Assembly (NCBI RefSeq): GCF_018294505.1
Contig: NC_057808.1
Location: 223,217,325-223,281,324 of the forward strand
Source of the DNA: Triticum aestivum
Lineage: Eukaryota; Streptophyta; Magnoliopsida; Poales; Poaceae
DNA: 64,000 nucleotides
Direction of reading: 5' to 3'
The translations under genes and the position numbers were made by a program. A model generated the notes under the pieces. It did no database searches, was not told the DNA's origin, and saw nothing but the letters and a program-made list of their open reading frames with translations. This document shows positions 24,117 to 34,689 of this stretch, in pieces; positions within the stretch are counted from its first letter, which is position 1; each line of letters opens with the position of its first letter.

Positions 24117-24124
24117 TATTTATA
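24117..24124 (-). promoter_or_regulatory. TATA box in the 5' LTR (- strand)
   Basis: TATAAATA on the - strand is followed leftward by the GC-rich leader. This is the likely promoter for the element's own transcript. Confidence 0.65.
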
Positions 24125-25196
24125 GGCGAGCAGCGGGGGTGCTTCGGGCTCCGCCGGTGGACACCTGTCCACGGCGCCTGGCGACGAGCGGCGTCAGTGA
24201 GAGGGGGGGAAGGCGACGGAGGTCACGCGGCCACTGTGGGCGAGCGGAGACGAGCACAGGATCAAGGGGATGGCGACGAGCACAGTGCGCTCCGCACTGT
24301 TGGGCTGGCCGGACCTTGCCCGTGCTCGCTGCGGCGAGCTCCGGTGTCGGCGAGTGCCAGGGAGGAGTTAAGGACGTCGAGATGATGATGGTGGCGGGGT
24401 TTGGCATGGTTGGGCAGGCGGGGGAAGCGAGCACGCTCGAACAGAGCACTCGGCGTCACCCAGAGCGCGTCGACACGCATGCCTGGCATCGTGGACACGC
24501 GTGGTCACCGCGCGAACTCTCTCCTCAGGCCAGCCTTCGTCTAAAAATCATGTCTGGCATGTTGTTCATGGTAGTTTTGAAGTTTACCACGGTTTGGTTT
24601 GGATCCAGGTGCAGTAGAGAAGATTTTACAAGCTAGGTAAGTTTCTGGTCAGTAACTTTGTGATGATACTGTGGTCAAATGGCTGGGAGTTTGGGGCTGT
24701 GTTTTGGAGGCTAGTTATAAGTTACTAAGGTAAAGATGCACAAGAAAGTTCAGGTCAAATGGAGCAAGTAAAATGGTAGTTGTTGTAGAAACCACCATTT
24801 CTGTCCAGAACAGAAAAGATTTTCTGTACCAAAAATATTCCAAAAAGTGATGAGATATTTTTGCTCAGGGAGGTGCCCTAGGGTCCCTAGAATATTTGTG
24901 AATTATCTTCGAATTTTCTGAGCCATAAAAATTAGGGTTGCCTTGAAGCAAACAGATCTGGCTTAGGGTTTTTGAGAGAAAATGAATATTTTTCATTTAA
25001 GAAAAATATTCCAAAGGTTATTTTGTGGTGGATCAGAAGTGAAGTGATGGTTTGGGAGAGAAGTGAACACTTGGGTGAAAGCCAAGGATGCCCAAGTGTT
25101 TAAGTCCAAATGAAAAGATTCAGAAACTCCAAGTTTCAAAAACTTTCAAATGAAATTTCAAGCAAATAAGAAAAGGGCAAAAACCAGGCTATCACA

Positions 25197-25201
25197 ATAT
25201 T
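25197..25201. other. Target-site duplication, right (ATATT)
   Basis: Identical to 11500-11504. Confidence 0.9.
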
Positions 25202-25956
25202 CCACACTAGTTAAATGACAGTAGACTAAATTTCAAAATTGGGTCAGTCGATTTTTGAGAGCTCGTCGGAGTTTGCCGGTGCGAAGGAAGGGGCTCGGGT
25301 GGGGATGATGGTTGTGGGGGGCAGTGGTGGGGCCTNNNNNNNNNNNNNNNNNNNNNNNNNNNNNNNNNNNNNNNNNNNNNNNNNNNNNNNNNNNNNNNNN
25401 NNNNNNNNNNNNNNNNNNNNNNNNNNNNNNNNNNNNNNNNNNNNNNNNNNNNNNNNNNNNNNNNNNNNNNNNNNNNNNNNNNNNNNNNNNNNNNNNNNNN
25501 NNNNNNNNNNNNNNNNNNNNNNNNNNNNNNNNNNNNNNNNNNNNNNNNNNNNNNNNNNNNNNNNNNNNNNNNNNNNNNNNNNNNNNNNNNNNNNNNNNNN
25601 NNNNNNNNNNNNNNNNNNNNNNNNNNNNNNNNNNNNNNNNNNNNNNNNNNNNNNNNNNNNNNNNNNNNNNNNNNNNNNNNNNNNNNNNAGAAAACTCGAC
25701 GCAGGTGGGGGTGGGGGTGGGGGTGGCGGAGGAACACAGGCGGTGGGTGGCGGTTCAGGGGAGGGCGGGGGGAGGGGGGTCGGGGCCGATGGTTCGGCCG
25801 GTGGCCCGTGCGGTGTTCTGTATGGGAAGAATCAGAGACGAGGAAGAAGAAGGGTTAGGAGACGTAGGATCTATCCAACCGCCTGAAATGGTCGGCTGAC
25901 CCAAATGAAAAAGTCACGCGACTTGCATGCAGACATGCCTTTATATTCAGTACCAT
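25202..25956 (+). other. GC-rich gene-like block, right part, with gap
   Basis: This continues the block broken by the Gypsy insertion. GGGTCAGTCGATTTT at 25241-25255 is identical to 63006-63020, and the wording on both sides (CCACAC.., GACTAAAT, GGTTCGGCCGGTGG) matches 62975-63230. N fills 25336-25688. Around the gap the sequence is GGGGGTG-rich, so ORFs rich in Gly are artefacts. Confidence 0.55.
25336..25688. other. Assembly gap (353 N)
   Basis: Bounded on both sides by G-rich sequence (GGTGGGGCC and GGTGGGGGTGGGGG). Confidence 0.99.
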
Positions 25957-26520
25957 CATCGTAGCTGCTTAGCACTGCTCCTGAATCCATCAAGCTAAAC
26001 AACGTGCCACACATAATTCTAAACTTGTTGCTCAAATACGAATCTGATATGATGCTGATATTACTAAAACAGATAATGTTTAATTGGTCAGCTAATGTTC
26101 CTACTTTACTTTCGAAAAGCTCGTGCACCACATATAGAGAGACAACAGGGAGTTGCATTCTTAATGCGCTCTGGTTCATCATGTGTGGGCACTGCGCAAC
26201 AAACATTTTATTATCCGAAATCTGCTTGCTCTTCTTTAGAATTTTCCTCTTCCGTTCTTCTTTAATAAGTACTCTCACCGTTCCTAAATACAAGTCTTTG
26301 TATAGATTCCACCATGGATACATATGGAGCAAAATGAGTGAATCTACACTCTAAAATGTATCTGTATACATCTGTATGTGATCCATAGTGGAAATCTCTA
26401 CAAAGACTTATATTTTGGAACAGAGGGAGTATGATAGTAGTACATTATGTTCCTTCTATGAAGATGAGCAGGGACATTTGCAGTGTAGAGGTCTATACGG
26501 TCGGTTGTGATGGACACTTT
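25957..26520. repeat. Diverged repeat of about 530 bp, copy 1
   Basis: It matches 36246-36660 in order (anchors: GTAGCTGCTT, AGCTAAACAAC, TCAAATACGAAT, TTTAATTGGTCAG, ACATATAGAGAGAC) but with many differences. Copy 1 carries a Stowaway MITE that copy 2 lacks. No coding frame is shared convincingly; it may be an old intron or untranslated sequence. Confidence 0.7.
26272..26429. mobile_element. Stowaway MITE with TA duplication
   Basis: The ends are CTCTCACCGTTCC and GGAACAGAGGGAG, flanked by TA on both sides (26270-26271 and 26430-26431). Inner sequence (TACAAGTCTTTGTA, GAATCTACACTCTAAAATG) is typical of Triticeae Stowaway elements. The related repeat near 36570-36590 gives an empty site. Confidence 0.85.
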
Positions 26521-26639
26521 GAAATCTTTGGGCCTCTTTGATTCGTATCATTTTGTAAACATAGGAATAGGAATTGTAGTGGCCTGCCCACTTGAATCCT
26601 ATAAGATTAGCAAGGAAATGCGGGGAGCTGTGTCGCCTT
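26521..26639. other. MITE-like fragment beside the Athila insertion
   Basis: The segment starting GGGCCTCTTTGATTCGTA resembles the GGGCCTGTTTGG end of Tourist or hAT-like MITEs and has no counterpart in the related repeat at 36660. The other end was not identified, so this is weak. Confidence 0.3.
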
Positions 26640-28020
26640 TGATACGTCTCCGTCGTATCTACTTTTCCAAACACTTTTGCCCTTGTTTTGGACTCTAACT
26701 TGCATGATTTGAATGGAACTAACCCGGACTGACGCTGTTTTCAGCAGAATTGCCATGGTGTTATCTTTGTGCAGAAACAAAAGTTCTCGGAATGACCTGA
26801 AACTTCACGGAGATTATTTTTGGAAATAATAAAAAATACTGGCGAAAGAATCAAGTCCAGGGGGCCCACACCCTGTCCACGAGGGTGGGGGCTTGCCCCC
26901 TGCCTCGTGGCCCCCCTGGAGCTCCAACGACCTCAACTCCAACTCTATATATTCGTGTTCGGGGAGAAAAAAATCAGAGAGAAGGATTCATCATGTTTTA
27001 CAATACGGAGCCGCCACCAAGCCCTAAACTCTCTCGGGAGGGCTGATCTAGAGTCCGTTCGGGGCTCCGGAGAGGGGAATCCATCGCCATCGTCATCATC
27101 AACCATCCTCCATCACCAATTTCATGATGCTCACCGCCGTGCATGAGTAATTCCATCGTAGGCTTGCTGGACGGTGATGGGTTGGATGAGATTTATCATG
27201 TAATCGAGTTAGATTTGTTAGGGTTTGATCCCTAGTATCCACTATGTTCTGAGATTGATGTTGCTATGACTTTGCTATGCTTAATGCTTGTCACTAGGGC
27301 CCGAGTGGATTTCAGATCTGAACCTATTATGTTTTCATGAATATATGTGAGTTCTTGATCCTATCTTGCAAGTCTATAGTCACCTACTATGTGTTATGAT
27401 CAGGCAACCCCGAAGTGACAATAATCGGGACCACTCCCGGTGATGACCGTAGTTTGAGGAGTTCATGTATTCACTATGTGTTAATGCTTTGGTCCGGTAC
27501 TCTATTAAAAGGAGGCCTTAATATCCCTTAGTTTCCATTAGGACCCCGCTGCCACGGGAGGGTAGGACAAAAGATGTCATGCAAGTTCTTTTCCATAAGC
27601 ACGTATGACTATATTCGGAATACATGCCTACATTACATTGATGAATTGGAGCTAGTTCTGTGTCACCCTATGTTATGATTGTTACATGATGAACCGCATC
27701 CGGCATAATTCTCCATCACCGATCCAATGCCTACGAGCTTTTCACATATTGATCTTTGCTTATTTACTTTTCCGTTGCTACTGTTACAATCACTACAAAA
27801 CCCAAAAATATTACTTTTGCTACTGTTCCGTTACTATCATACTACTTTGCTACTAAATACTTTGCTGCAGATACTAAGTTATCCATGTGTGGTTGAATTG
27901 ACAACTCAACTGCTAATACTTGAGAATATTCATTGGCTCCCCTTGTGTCGAATCAATAAATTTGGGTTGAATACTCTACCCTCGAAAACTGTTGCGATCC
28001 CCTATACTTGTGGGTTATCA
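26640..28020 (+). repeat. 5' LTR of the Athila-type element
   Basis: It is 1381 bp. TATATATT in the context CAACTCTATATATTCGTG (about 26943-26950) is the likely TATA box. The U3 part holds an imperfect inverted G/C-rich motif (GGGGGCCCAC..GGGGGCTTGCCCCC, about 26869-26900) that reappears before the env-like ORF. Confidence 0.9.
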
Positions 28021-28031
28021 AGACTATTTTC

Positions 28032-28049
28032 TGGCGCCGTTGTCGGGGA
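28032..28049 (+). other. Primer binding site, tRNA-Asp type
   Basis: TGGCGCCGTTGTCGGGGA lies 11 bases after the LTR and matches the usual Athila site TGGCGCCGTTGCCGGGGA except for one base. Confidence 0.8.
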
Positions 28050-28098
28050 GCATAGGTCTATTCTTTGAGTCACTTGGGATTTATATCTGCTGGTCACT

Positions 28099-29211
28099 AT
28101 GAAGAACATGAAAGACGAGAAAACTAAAATTTATCCCTCAACTACGAGGGGAGGTAAGGAACTGCCATCTAGCTCTGCACTTGATTCATCTTCTGTTTTG
28201 AGTAAGCTTGCGACACCTAAACCCGCTTCTGCTATTAATTCTGATATGTCGCATGTTATTGATGATGCCACTTCTGCTATGCATGATACTTATGATGAAA
28301 CTACTTCTATGCTTGATACTACTGTGCCACTTGGTGAATTTCTTGATGAACAACTTGCTAGGGCTAGAGAGAATGAAATTATTGAAACTGATAATATTGA
28401 TGAAAGTGATGATGAAGATTCTCCCCCTAGATATGAATTGCCTGTTGTGCCTGAGGGCTATGTTATGGATGAAGAAACTGCTAGAGACTTTCTTGCTTGC
28501 AATGATAGAAGTGATCTTAAGAAATTATTAGCTAAGCTGAAACAAAAAACTCTGAATGCTAGAATGAAATACGATCCTGCTTATGCTACTTCACCTATCT
28601 TTGTTACTGATAAGGATTATGAATTCTCTGTCGACCCTGATATAATTACTTTGGTTGAATCTGATCCTTTCTATGGCTATGAATCTGAAACTGTTGTGGC
28701 ACATCTTACTAAATTAAATGATATAGCCACCATGTTCACTAATGATGAGAAAACTCGCTACTATTATATCCTTAAAATATTTCCGTTCTCATTAAAGGGT
28801 GATGCTAAGATATGGTTTAACTCTCTTGATCCTGGTTGTGTGCGTAGTCCCCAGGATATGATTTATTACTTCTCTGCTAAATATTTCCCTGCTCATAAGA
28901 AACAAGCTGCTTTAAGGGAAATATATAATTTTGTGCAAATTGAAGAAGAGAGTCTCCCACAAGCTTGGGGGAGGCTTCTCCAATTACTTAATGCTTTGCC
29001 TGACCATCCTCTCAAGAAAAATGAAATACTTGATATCTTTTATAATGGACTAACCGATGCTTCCAGAGACCACCTGGATAGTTGTGCTGGTTGTGTTTTC
29101 AGGGAAAGAACCGTTGGACACTTCCTGAACCAACTCCTAAGCCAACTCCGAAGAAAAGGGGTGTTCTATTTCTCAGTCCTGAAGATATGCAAGAGGCAAA
29201 GAAATCTATGA
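28099..29211 (+). CDS. Athila-type Gag
   Basis: The ORF is 370 residues from a Met 50 bp after the primer site. The N-terminal 130 residues are acidic and low in structure. A Retrotrans_gag domain lies at about residues 190-330 (IFPFSLKGDAKIWFNSL; later FYNGLTDASRDHL). At about 29100 the frame changes: the last 35 or so residues are not Gag-like, and the expected continuation appears in the frame of the next ORF, which overlaps this one by 130 bases. So Gag-protease is split by a frameshift or small deletion. Confidence 0.85.
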   Translation: MKNMKDEKTKIYPSTTRGGKELPSSSALDSSSVLSKLATPKPASAINSDMSHVIDDATSAMHDTYDETTSMLDTTVPLGEFLDEQLARARENEIIETDNIDESDDEDSPPRYELPVVPEGYVMDEETARDFLACNDRSDLKKLLAKLKQKTLNARMKYDPAYATSPIFVTDKDYEFSVDPDIITLVESDPFYGYESETVVAHLTKLNDIATMFTNDEKTRYYYILKIFPFSLKGDAKIWFNSLDPGCVRSPQDMIYYFSAKYFPAHKKQAALREIYNFVQIEEESLPQAWGRLLQLLNALPDHPLKKNEILDIFYNGLTDASRDHLDSCAGCVFRERTVGHFLNQLLSQLRRKGVFYFSVLKICKRQRNL

Positions 29212-30857
29212 AAGAAAAAGGTATAAAAGCTGAAGATGTTAAGAATTTACCTCCTATTGAAGAAATACATGGTCTTAATTTACCGCTTGTTGAAGAAATA
29301 TATGGTATTAATTCATCACCTATTGAAGAAACTCATGGTCTTGATAACCCGACACATGTAGTAAAGGTAAATTCTCTCTATAGATATGATAAAGCTGAAA
29401 TCCCTCCTACTAAGTTTGCTAGCCAATGTTTGGATGAGTTTGATAATTTTATGGTTAAGCAAGAAAACTTCAATGCTTATTTTGGTAGAGAATTAAAACG
29501 CAATGCTTATATGATTGAACACTTGGGTGATTATATGTCTAGAGTTAAAGGTGAACTTAAACTCATTAGTAAAAATGCTTCTATGGTTACCACTCAAGTA
29601 GAACAAGTGCTTAAAGCTCAAAATGATTTGCTCAATGAATTGAATATTAAGAATAATGACTTTGCTGTTAGAGTTGCAACTAGAGGGGGTAAAGTGACTC
29701 AGGAACCTTTGTATCCTGAAGGTCACCCTAAGAGAATTGAGCAGGATTCTCAGAGAAATAATATTGATGCACCTAGTCCTTCTAAGAAGAAGAAAAAGAA
29801 AAATGATAGGACTTTGCATGCTTCTAGTGAACCTGTTATTGACACACCTGAGAATCCCAATGATATTTCTATTTCTGATGCTGAAACACAATCTGGTAAT
29901 GAACATGAACCTAGTGATAATGCTAATGATGATGTTCATGTTGATGCTCAACCTAGCAATAATAGTGATGTAGAGATTGAACCTGCTGTTGATCTTGATA
30001 ACCCACAATCAAAGAATCAACATTATGATAAGAGAGACTTTGTTGCTAGGAAGCACGGTAAAGAAAGAGAACCATGGGTTCAGAAACCCATGCTTTTTCC
30101 TCGCAAACCATCCAAGAAAAAGGATGATGAGGATTTTGAGCGCTTTGCTGAAATGATTAGACCTATCTTTTTGCGTATGCGTTTGACTGATATGCTCAAA
30201 ATGAATCCTTATGCTAAATATATGAAAGATATTGTTACAAATAAAATAAAGATACCGGAAGCTGAAATTTCCACCATGCTTGCTAATTACACTTTCAACG
30301 GTGGAATACCTAAGAAGTTAGGAGATCCAGGAGTACCCACTATACCATGCTCCATTAAAAGAAATTATGTTAGAACCGCTTTATGTGATCTTGGAGCCAG
30401 TGTTAGTGTTATGCCTCTCTCTTTATATCGTAGACTTGATTTGAATAAGTTGACACCTACTGAAATATCTTTGCAAATGACCGATAAATCAACTGCTATA
30501 CCTGTCGGTATTTTTGAGGATGTGCCTGTTGTGGTTGCAAATGTTACTATTTTAACAGACTTTGTTATTCTTGATATTCCCGAGGGCGATAGTATGTCTA
30601 TTATTCTTGGAAGACCCTTTTTGAATACTGCAGGGGCTGTTATTGGTTGCAACAAAGGCAATGTCACTTTTCATGTTAATGGCAATGAGAATACGGTACA
30701 CTTTCCGAGGAAACAACCTGAAGTTCATAGTATAAATTCTATTGGAAAAATTCCATCGATTATTTTTGGAGGTTTTGAATTTCCTCTTCCTACTGTCAAG
30801 AAGAAATATGATATTCTTATTATTGGGGATGTGCATATCCCCGTTGAGGTAACATAG
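29082..30857 (+). CDS. Athila-type Gag C-terminus and aspartic protease
   Basis: The frame is 591 residues. The N-terminal part up to about residue 60 has tandem copies of an IEEIHGLN-like unit. A Lys-rich segment lies at about residue 236. The protease lies at about 430-560, with ALCDLGASVSVMP as active site (DLGA instead of DSGA is usual for Athila) and SIILGRPFL as the second motif. The ORF ends about 60 residues after the protease with no RT behind it. The Met used here lies in the shifted overlap with gag, so it is not a natural start. Confidence 0.85.
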   Translation: MCWLCFQGKNRWTLPEPTPKPTPKKRGVLFLSPEDMQEAKKSMKEKGIKAEDVKNLPPIEEIHGLNLPLVEEIYGINSSPIEETHGLDNPTHVVKVNSLYRYDKAEIPPTKFASQCLDEFDNFMVKQENFNAYFGRELKRNAYMIEHLGDYMSRVKGELKLISKNASMVTTQVEQVLKAQNDLLNELNIKNNDFAVRVATRGGKVTQEPLYPEGHPKRIEQDSQRNNIDAPSPSKKKKKKNDRTLHASSEPVIDTPENPNDISISDAETQSGNEHEPSDNANDDVHVDAQPSNNSDVEIEPAVDLDNPQSKNQHYDKRDFVARKHGKEREPWVQKPMLFPRKPSKKKDDEDFERFAEMIRPIFLRMRLTDMLKMNPYAKYMKDIVTNKIKIPEAEISTMLANYTFNGGIPKKLGDPGVPTIPCSIKRNYVRTALCDLGASVSVMPLSLYRRLDLNKLTPTEISLQMTDKSTAIPVGIFEDVPVVVANVTILTDFVILDIPEGDSMSIILGRPFLNTAGAVIGCNKGNVTFHVNGNENTVHFPRKQPEVHSINSIGKIPSIIFGGFEFPLPTVKKKYDILIIGDVHIPVEVT

Positions 30858-31628
30858 TGCTATTCGAAAATTCTCTGGTTTCATGCAATTCAGAATGAGT
30901 TTGTTACCAAGACCTGATCAACCTTGTTAGTGGATTCCTTTTGAGGAGCATGAGATGGATGAAGTTAGAAAGCACAACCTTGTGTACCCTCCTTTTACTT
31001 TCTGTTATTTAGGTTAAATAAAGTAAAAATAGTATTTTATGTCAGTTTTCTGATTTATCCGTGCAATAAAAAACGCCCTGAAAATAAAAGTTCTCCAAAT
31101 GCCCCGAAATTGAAATATGTTTTTTTCTGAAATATTTGAGAATATCTGGCACTGAGAACACAACAGGGGGAGCAAGCACCTGGCCACGAGGGTCCAGGGC
31201 GTGCCCCCTGCCTCGTGGGCCCATGGTGGCTCCCCTCCACTTATTCCTGCACCCACACACTCTCCTTCTTCCTCCCAAAAAAATCACCAACCAGCTCAAG
31301 CACGAGTTCTAGCTCATTTTGCTGCGATTTTCGATCTCCTTGCTCAAAGCACCTCTCACAAAACTGCTTTGGGGGATTGTTCCTTGGTATGTAACTCCTC
31401 CAATGGTCCAATTAGTTTTTGTTCTACTGCTTTATTCATTGCAAATTTTTGCTGCCTAGGTGACCATGTTCTTGAGCTTGCATGTCAAATTTATATGGTT
31501 CCATGTAGCTCTAATGCATGATATAGTCTCTAGGCACTTGTGGGAGTAGTTGCTATCAATTTTGTTGAGTTTGGTTCACTTCTATTTGAAGTTACTAAAA
31601 AATTTAGAAATTTTTCAGAGGAAGAAAT
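30858..31628 (+). other. LTR-like segment between protease and env-like ORF
   Basis: This segment replaces the pol region. From about 31060 to 31330 it resembles an Athila-type U3-R: an A-rich stretch about 100 bp before a CACGAGGGTCCAGGGCGTGC..CCTGCCTCGTGGGCCC block that parallels the LTR at 26890-26925, then a C-rich leader. It is not a copy of this element's own LTR and is more diverged, as if from a related family. It could act as a promoter for the downstream ORF. Confidence 0.55.
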
Positions 31629-32492
31629 ATGTTTAGAAAAATGTACCAAGGTGGCCCTTCAAGGAAGCAAGGACCCAGGCTCGCAATGCGCGATGCCGAC
31701 GATGAACCACCAAGGGAAGCACAAGTGCGGGCTTGTGAATGGCCTTCAGAGGACTTCATGGATCGAGCAGGAATCAAGAAAGAATTTAACGCATATGTGC
31801 GTAATGCTGATCTTGTGAGCTTTGAGGCAGACAAGTGCCGTCAGTACCACTATCTCACTGATTCCTTTGTGAGGAGGTTTGAATTTTCATCATCACGCAA
31901 TTCTCAAACTGTCCTGTTTGATCTTTATGAAAATTCTTATACTGTGGACTTAGAGGATTTTAATACTACTTGCAAGCTTCCACAATGGGGTAGTCCTAAT
32001 GAACATCGCAAATATGAATTTAGAGATTTTCTTGCTAGTATAACTGTGGGGGAGTCTAGAGATATAACACAAGCTACCATAGGGAGCATTCATTTTCCTG
32101 CTATACATTATTTTGCTCTCTTCATAGGTAGGTGCATAAATGGTAAGGATGAAGCATGCCACATGTGTGTCCTTGACCTTAGTGTTCTCAGGAGTGCTGT
32201 ATTAGGAGATAAACCTTATAATTTAGGAGCCATTGTTGCACGTATGTTGCATAATAATAGAATTAATGGAGATTTCTTTGGCGGAATTTATGCAACCCGT
32301 CTAGCTAATTTTCTTGGAATACCCATACGTGAGTATGATGTTGAGTTGCCTCCTGTTTATTTAGATTATGAGGCTATGGTTCGTCATCAGTTTGTTGAGA
32401 GGAACGATCAGTTCCTCCAGTACCAACTAATCTTTGAAAGACGACGCACCTATCACGTTGCTCTCCCTGCTCCTACTTTCTTTGACTTTTAG
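31629..32492 (+). CDS. Third ORF, ATHILA ORF-1 / env-like
   Basis: The 287-residue protein starts with a basic Arg/Lys/Gly/Pro-rich segment (residues 1-35). A globular-looking region follows, with TYDLEDF-like and FRDFLASITV motifs that I associate with the pfam ATHILA ORF-1 family found 3' of pol in Athila elements. I see no signal peptide or obvious membrane anchor in the visible part, so the env-like label is historical. A UAG at 32490-32492 ends the frame, but the same frame stays open for another 53 codons to UAG at 32652-32654. Function is unknown. Confidence 0.7.
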   Translation: MFRKMYQGGPSRKQGPRLAMRDADDEPPREAQVRACEWPSEDFMDRAGIKKEFNAYVRNADLVSFEADKCRQYHYLTDSFVRRFEFSSSRNSQTVLFDLYENSYTVDLEDFNTTCKLPQWGSPNEHRKYEFRDFLASITVGESRDITQATIGSIHFPAIHYFALFIGRCINGKDEACHMCVLDLSVLRSAVLGDKPYNLGAIVARMLHNNRINGDFFGGIYATRLANFLGIPIREYDVELPPVYLDYEAMVRHQFVERNDQFLQYQLIFERRRTYHVALPAPTFFDF

Positions 32493-32654
32493 GCAAATGG
32501 GAGATATTTTATAACCAGAGAGGAGGTGGACGAGTATAAGAGGAGGACGGAGACAGCCCGCCTCCAAGCTGCGGCCCATGATGCAATAGCCGCTGCATCT
32601 CAGTACGACCCCAACTACAACTTTGGATATCTGCCAGGCCAGCCGTGGAAGTAG

Positions 32655-34689
32655 ACCAACTTAGGCCAAAAGCCTAAGCTTGGGGGAGTACGTATTTCTC
32701 ACCGACATTACATTTATGTTCACACGCTCATGCTAGTTGTCAGTGCTCATACTTTTTCACCGTAATATCCATGCTAGTTTATTTTCCTTGCTTTCTTCTT
32801 GTGTGTTTGAAAAACCTTAAGAAAACCAAAAAATTAGTAGTAGCTTTTAGTTAGTTTACTTTCTTGCTGTAGTAGTGATAATTAAAAGAAAACACAAAAA
32901 TATTTCTTGTTCTTCTTTTGCTTGTTGGGAGCTTTCCCGTGTAAATAGTTTTTATTTCTTTTCTTTCCTTTGGGGGTCGATAGGAGAAGATCATAATGAA
33001 AATGTTGAAGTGGCTCTTATATGCATTATTGTTGATTTAACCAAGAGCCCATATTGCCTTGTCTTCTCCTGTTTATTGAATGCTCGCAGATTCCAGCTTA
33101 GTCCAATGCACGTGCACTATTATTATTATTCACATCGTTCGGTCGTGCAAGTGAAAGGAAATTATGACGATATATGATGGACTGATTGAGATGAGAGAAG
33201 CTGGTATGAACTCGACCTCTCTTGTTTTTGTAAATATGATTAGTTCATCGTTCCTGATTCAGCCTATTATGAATAAACATGTTTGCAATGACAATTAGAG
33301 ATTATAGTTGCTTATGTCATGCTTAATTAGCTAGGAGCTTATAATGGTTTACCTTGCATGCCAACATGCTATTAAAATGGTTGTGATGTGGTATGATAGG
33401 GTGGTATCCTCCTTTGAATGATTCGAGTGACTTGACTTGGCACATATTCACACATGTAGTTGAAACAAAATCAACATAGCCTTCACGATATTTATGTTCA
33501 TGGTGGATTATATCATACTCATGCTTGCACTCAATGTTTATTAATTTTAATGCATGTTCATGACTGTTGTCGCTCTCTAGTTGGTCGCTTCCCAGTCTTT
33601 TGCTAGCCTTCACTTGTACTAAGCGGGAATACTGCTTGTGCATCCACTTCCTTAAACCCCAAAGTTATTCCATATGAGTCCACTATACCTTCCTATATGC
33701 GGTATCTACCTGCCGTTCCAAGTAAATTTGTATGTGCCAAACTCTAAACCTTCAAATGAAATTCTATTTTGCATGCTCGAATAGCTCATGTATCAACTAG
33801 GGTTGTCTGTATCTTCCATGCTAGGCGGTTATTCTCAAGAGGAGTGGACTCCGCTCCTCACTCACGAGAAAATGGCTGGTCACCGGGATGCCCAGTCCCA
33901 TGCTTTATGCAAATCAAATCAAAATAATTGCAAACAAAACTCCCCCGGGACTCTTGTTAGTTGGAGGCACTCGTTGTTTCGAGCAAGCCATGGATTGATG
34001 CTTGTTGGTGGAGGGGGAGTATAAACTTTACCATTCTGTTTGGGAACCGCCTATAATGTGTGTAGCATGGAAGATATCGCCATCTCTTGGTTGTTATGTT
34101 GACAATGAAAGTATGCCGCTCAAAATATTATTTATCTCTATTTCAAAACCGAGCTCTGGCACCTCTACAAATCCGTGCTTCCCTCTGCGAAGGGCCTATC
34201 TATTTACTTTTATGTTGAGTCATCACCCTCTTATTAAAAAGCACTAGCTGGAGAGCACCACTGTTATTTGCATCCATTACTATTAATTTATATTGGGTAT
34301 GACCATGACTGGATATCTTTTACCATGAATTACAATGTTTAGTCAGTCCTTGATCTTTAAAGGTGCTCTGCATTTATGTTTTGTGGTCTCAGAAAGGGCT
34401 AGCGAGATACCATCTTGTTATATCATATTATGATTGTTTTGAGAAAGTGTTGTCATCCGAGATTTATTATTATTGCTCGCTAGTTGATTATGCCATTGAA
34501 ATGAGTAAACATGAGACCTAAATGTTATTGTGAATGTGGTTAGTCATAATCTTTGTTGAAAACTTGAATGCTGGCTTTTCATATTTACAACAACAAGAGC
34601 AAACAGAGTTTGTAAAAGTTTTTCTTTACCACTTTCAGTTTATCAACTAAATTGCTTGAGGACAAGCAAAGGTTTAAGCTTGGGGGAGT
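32655..34689 (+). other. 3' non-coding tail with two PPT-like tracts
   Basis: No gene is visible. AAGCTTGGGGGAGT occurs twice: at about 32677-32690, right after the env-like frame, and at 34676-34689, directly before the 3' LTR. The second is the functional polypurine tract; the first may be a duplicate or a remnant. Confidence 0.7.

Larger units (their letters stand above)
11505..25196 (-). mobile_element. Complete Gypsy retrotransposon, Tekay/Del-like chromovirus
   Basis: The element is 13.7 kb including N gaps and has 5-bp ATATT duplications. It reads on the - strand: 5' LTR 21317-25196, primer site, extra ORF, gag, protease, RT/RNase H/integrase with chromodomain, polypurine tract, 3' LTR 11505-15606. 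The LTR ends on the coding strand are TGTGACA and TGCCACA. A Met-tRNA-type primer site, 4-kb LTRs, a C-terminal chromodomain and an extra ORF before gag suggest the Tekay/Del lineage (rice RIRE3/RIRE8-like); this assignment is inference. Between 11505-12600 and 21317-22400 I count about 19 substitutions. That implies an insertion less than about a million years old at the usual grass LTR rate, yet gag-pol is interrupted three times. Confidence 0.9.
21317..25196 (-). repeat. 5' LTR of the Gypsy element
   Basis: It spans 3880 bp including 190 N (23343-23532). It is collinear with 11505-15606; most of the length difference comes from unequal gap sizes. Just after the gap it keeps a run of ten G (about 23552) that is missing from the other LTR because of the larger gap there. 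Confidence 0.9.

Noticed and set aside
29493..30008. 171-codon - strand ORF inside the Athila protease region
   Set aside because: Shadow of the + strand coding frame.
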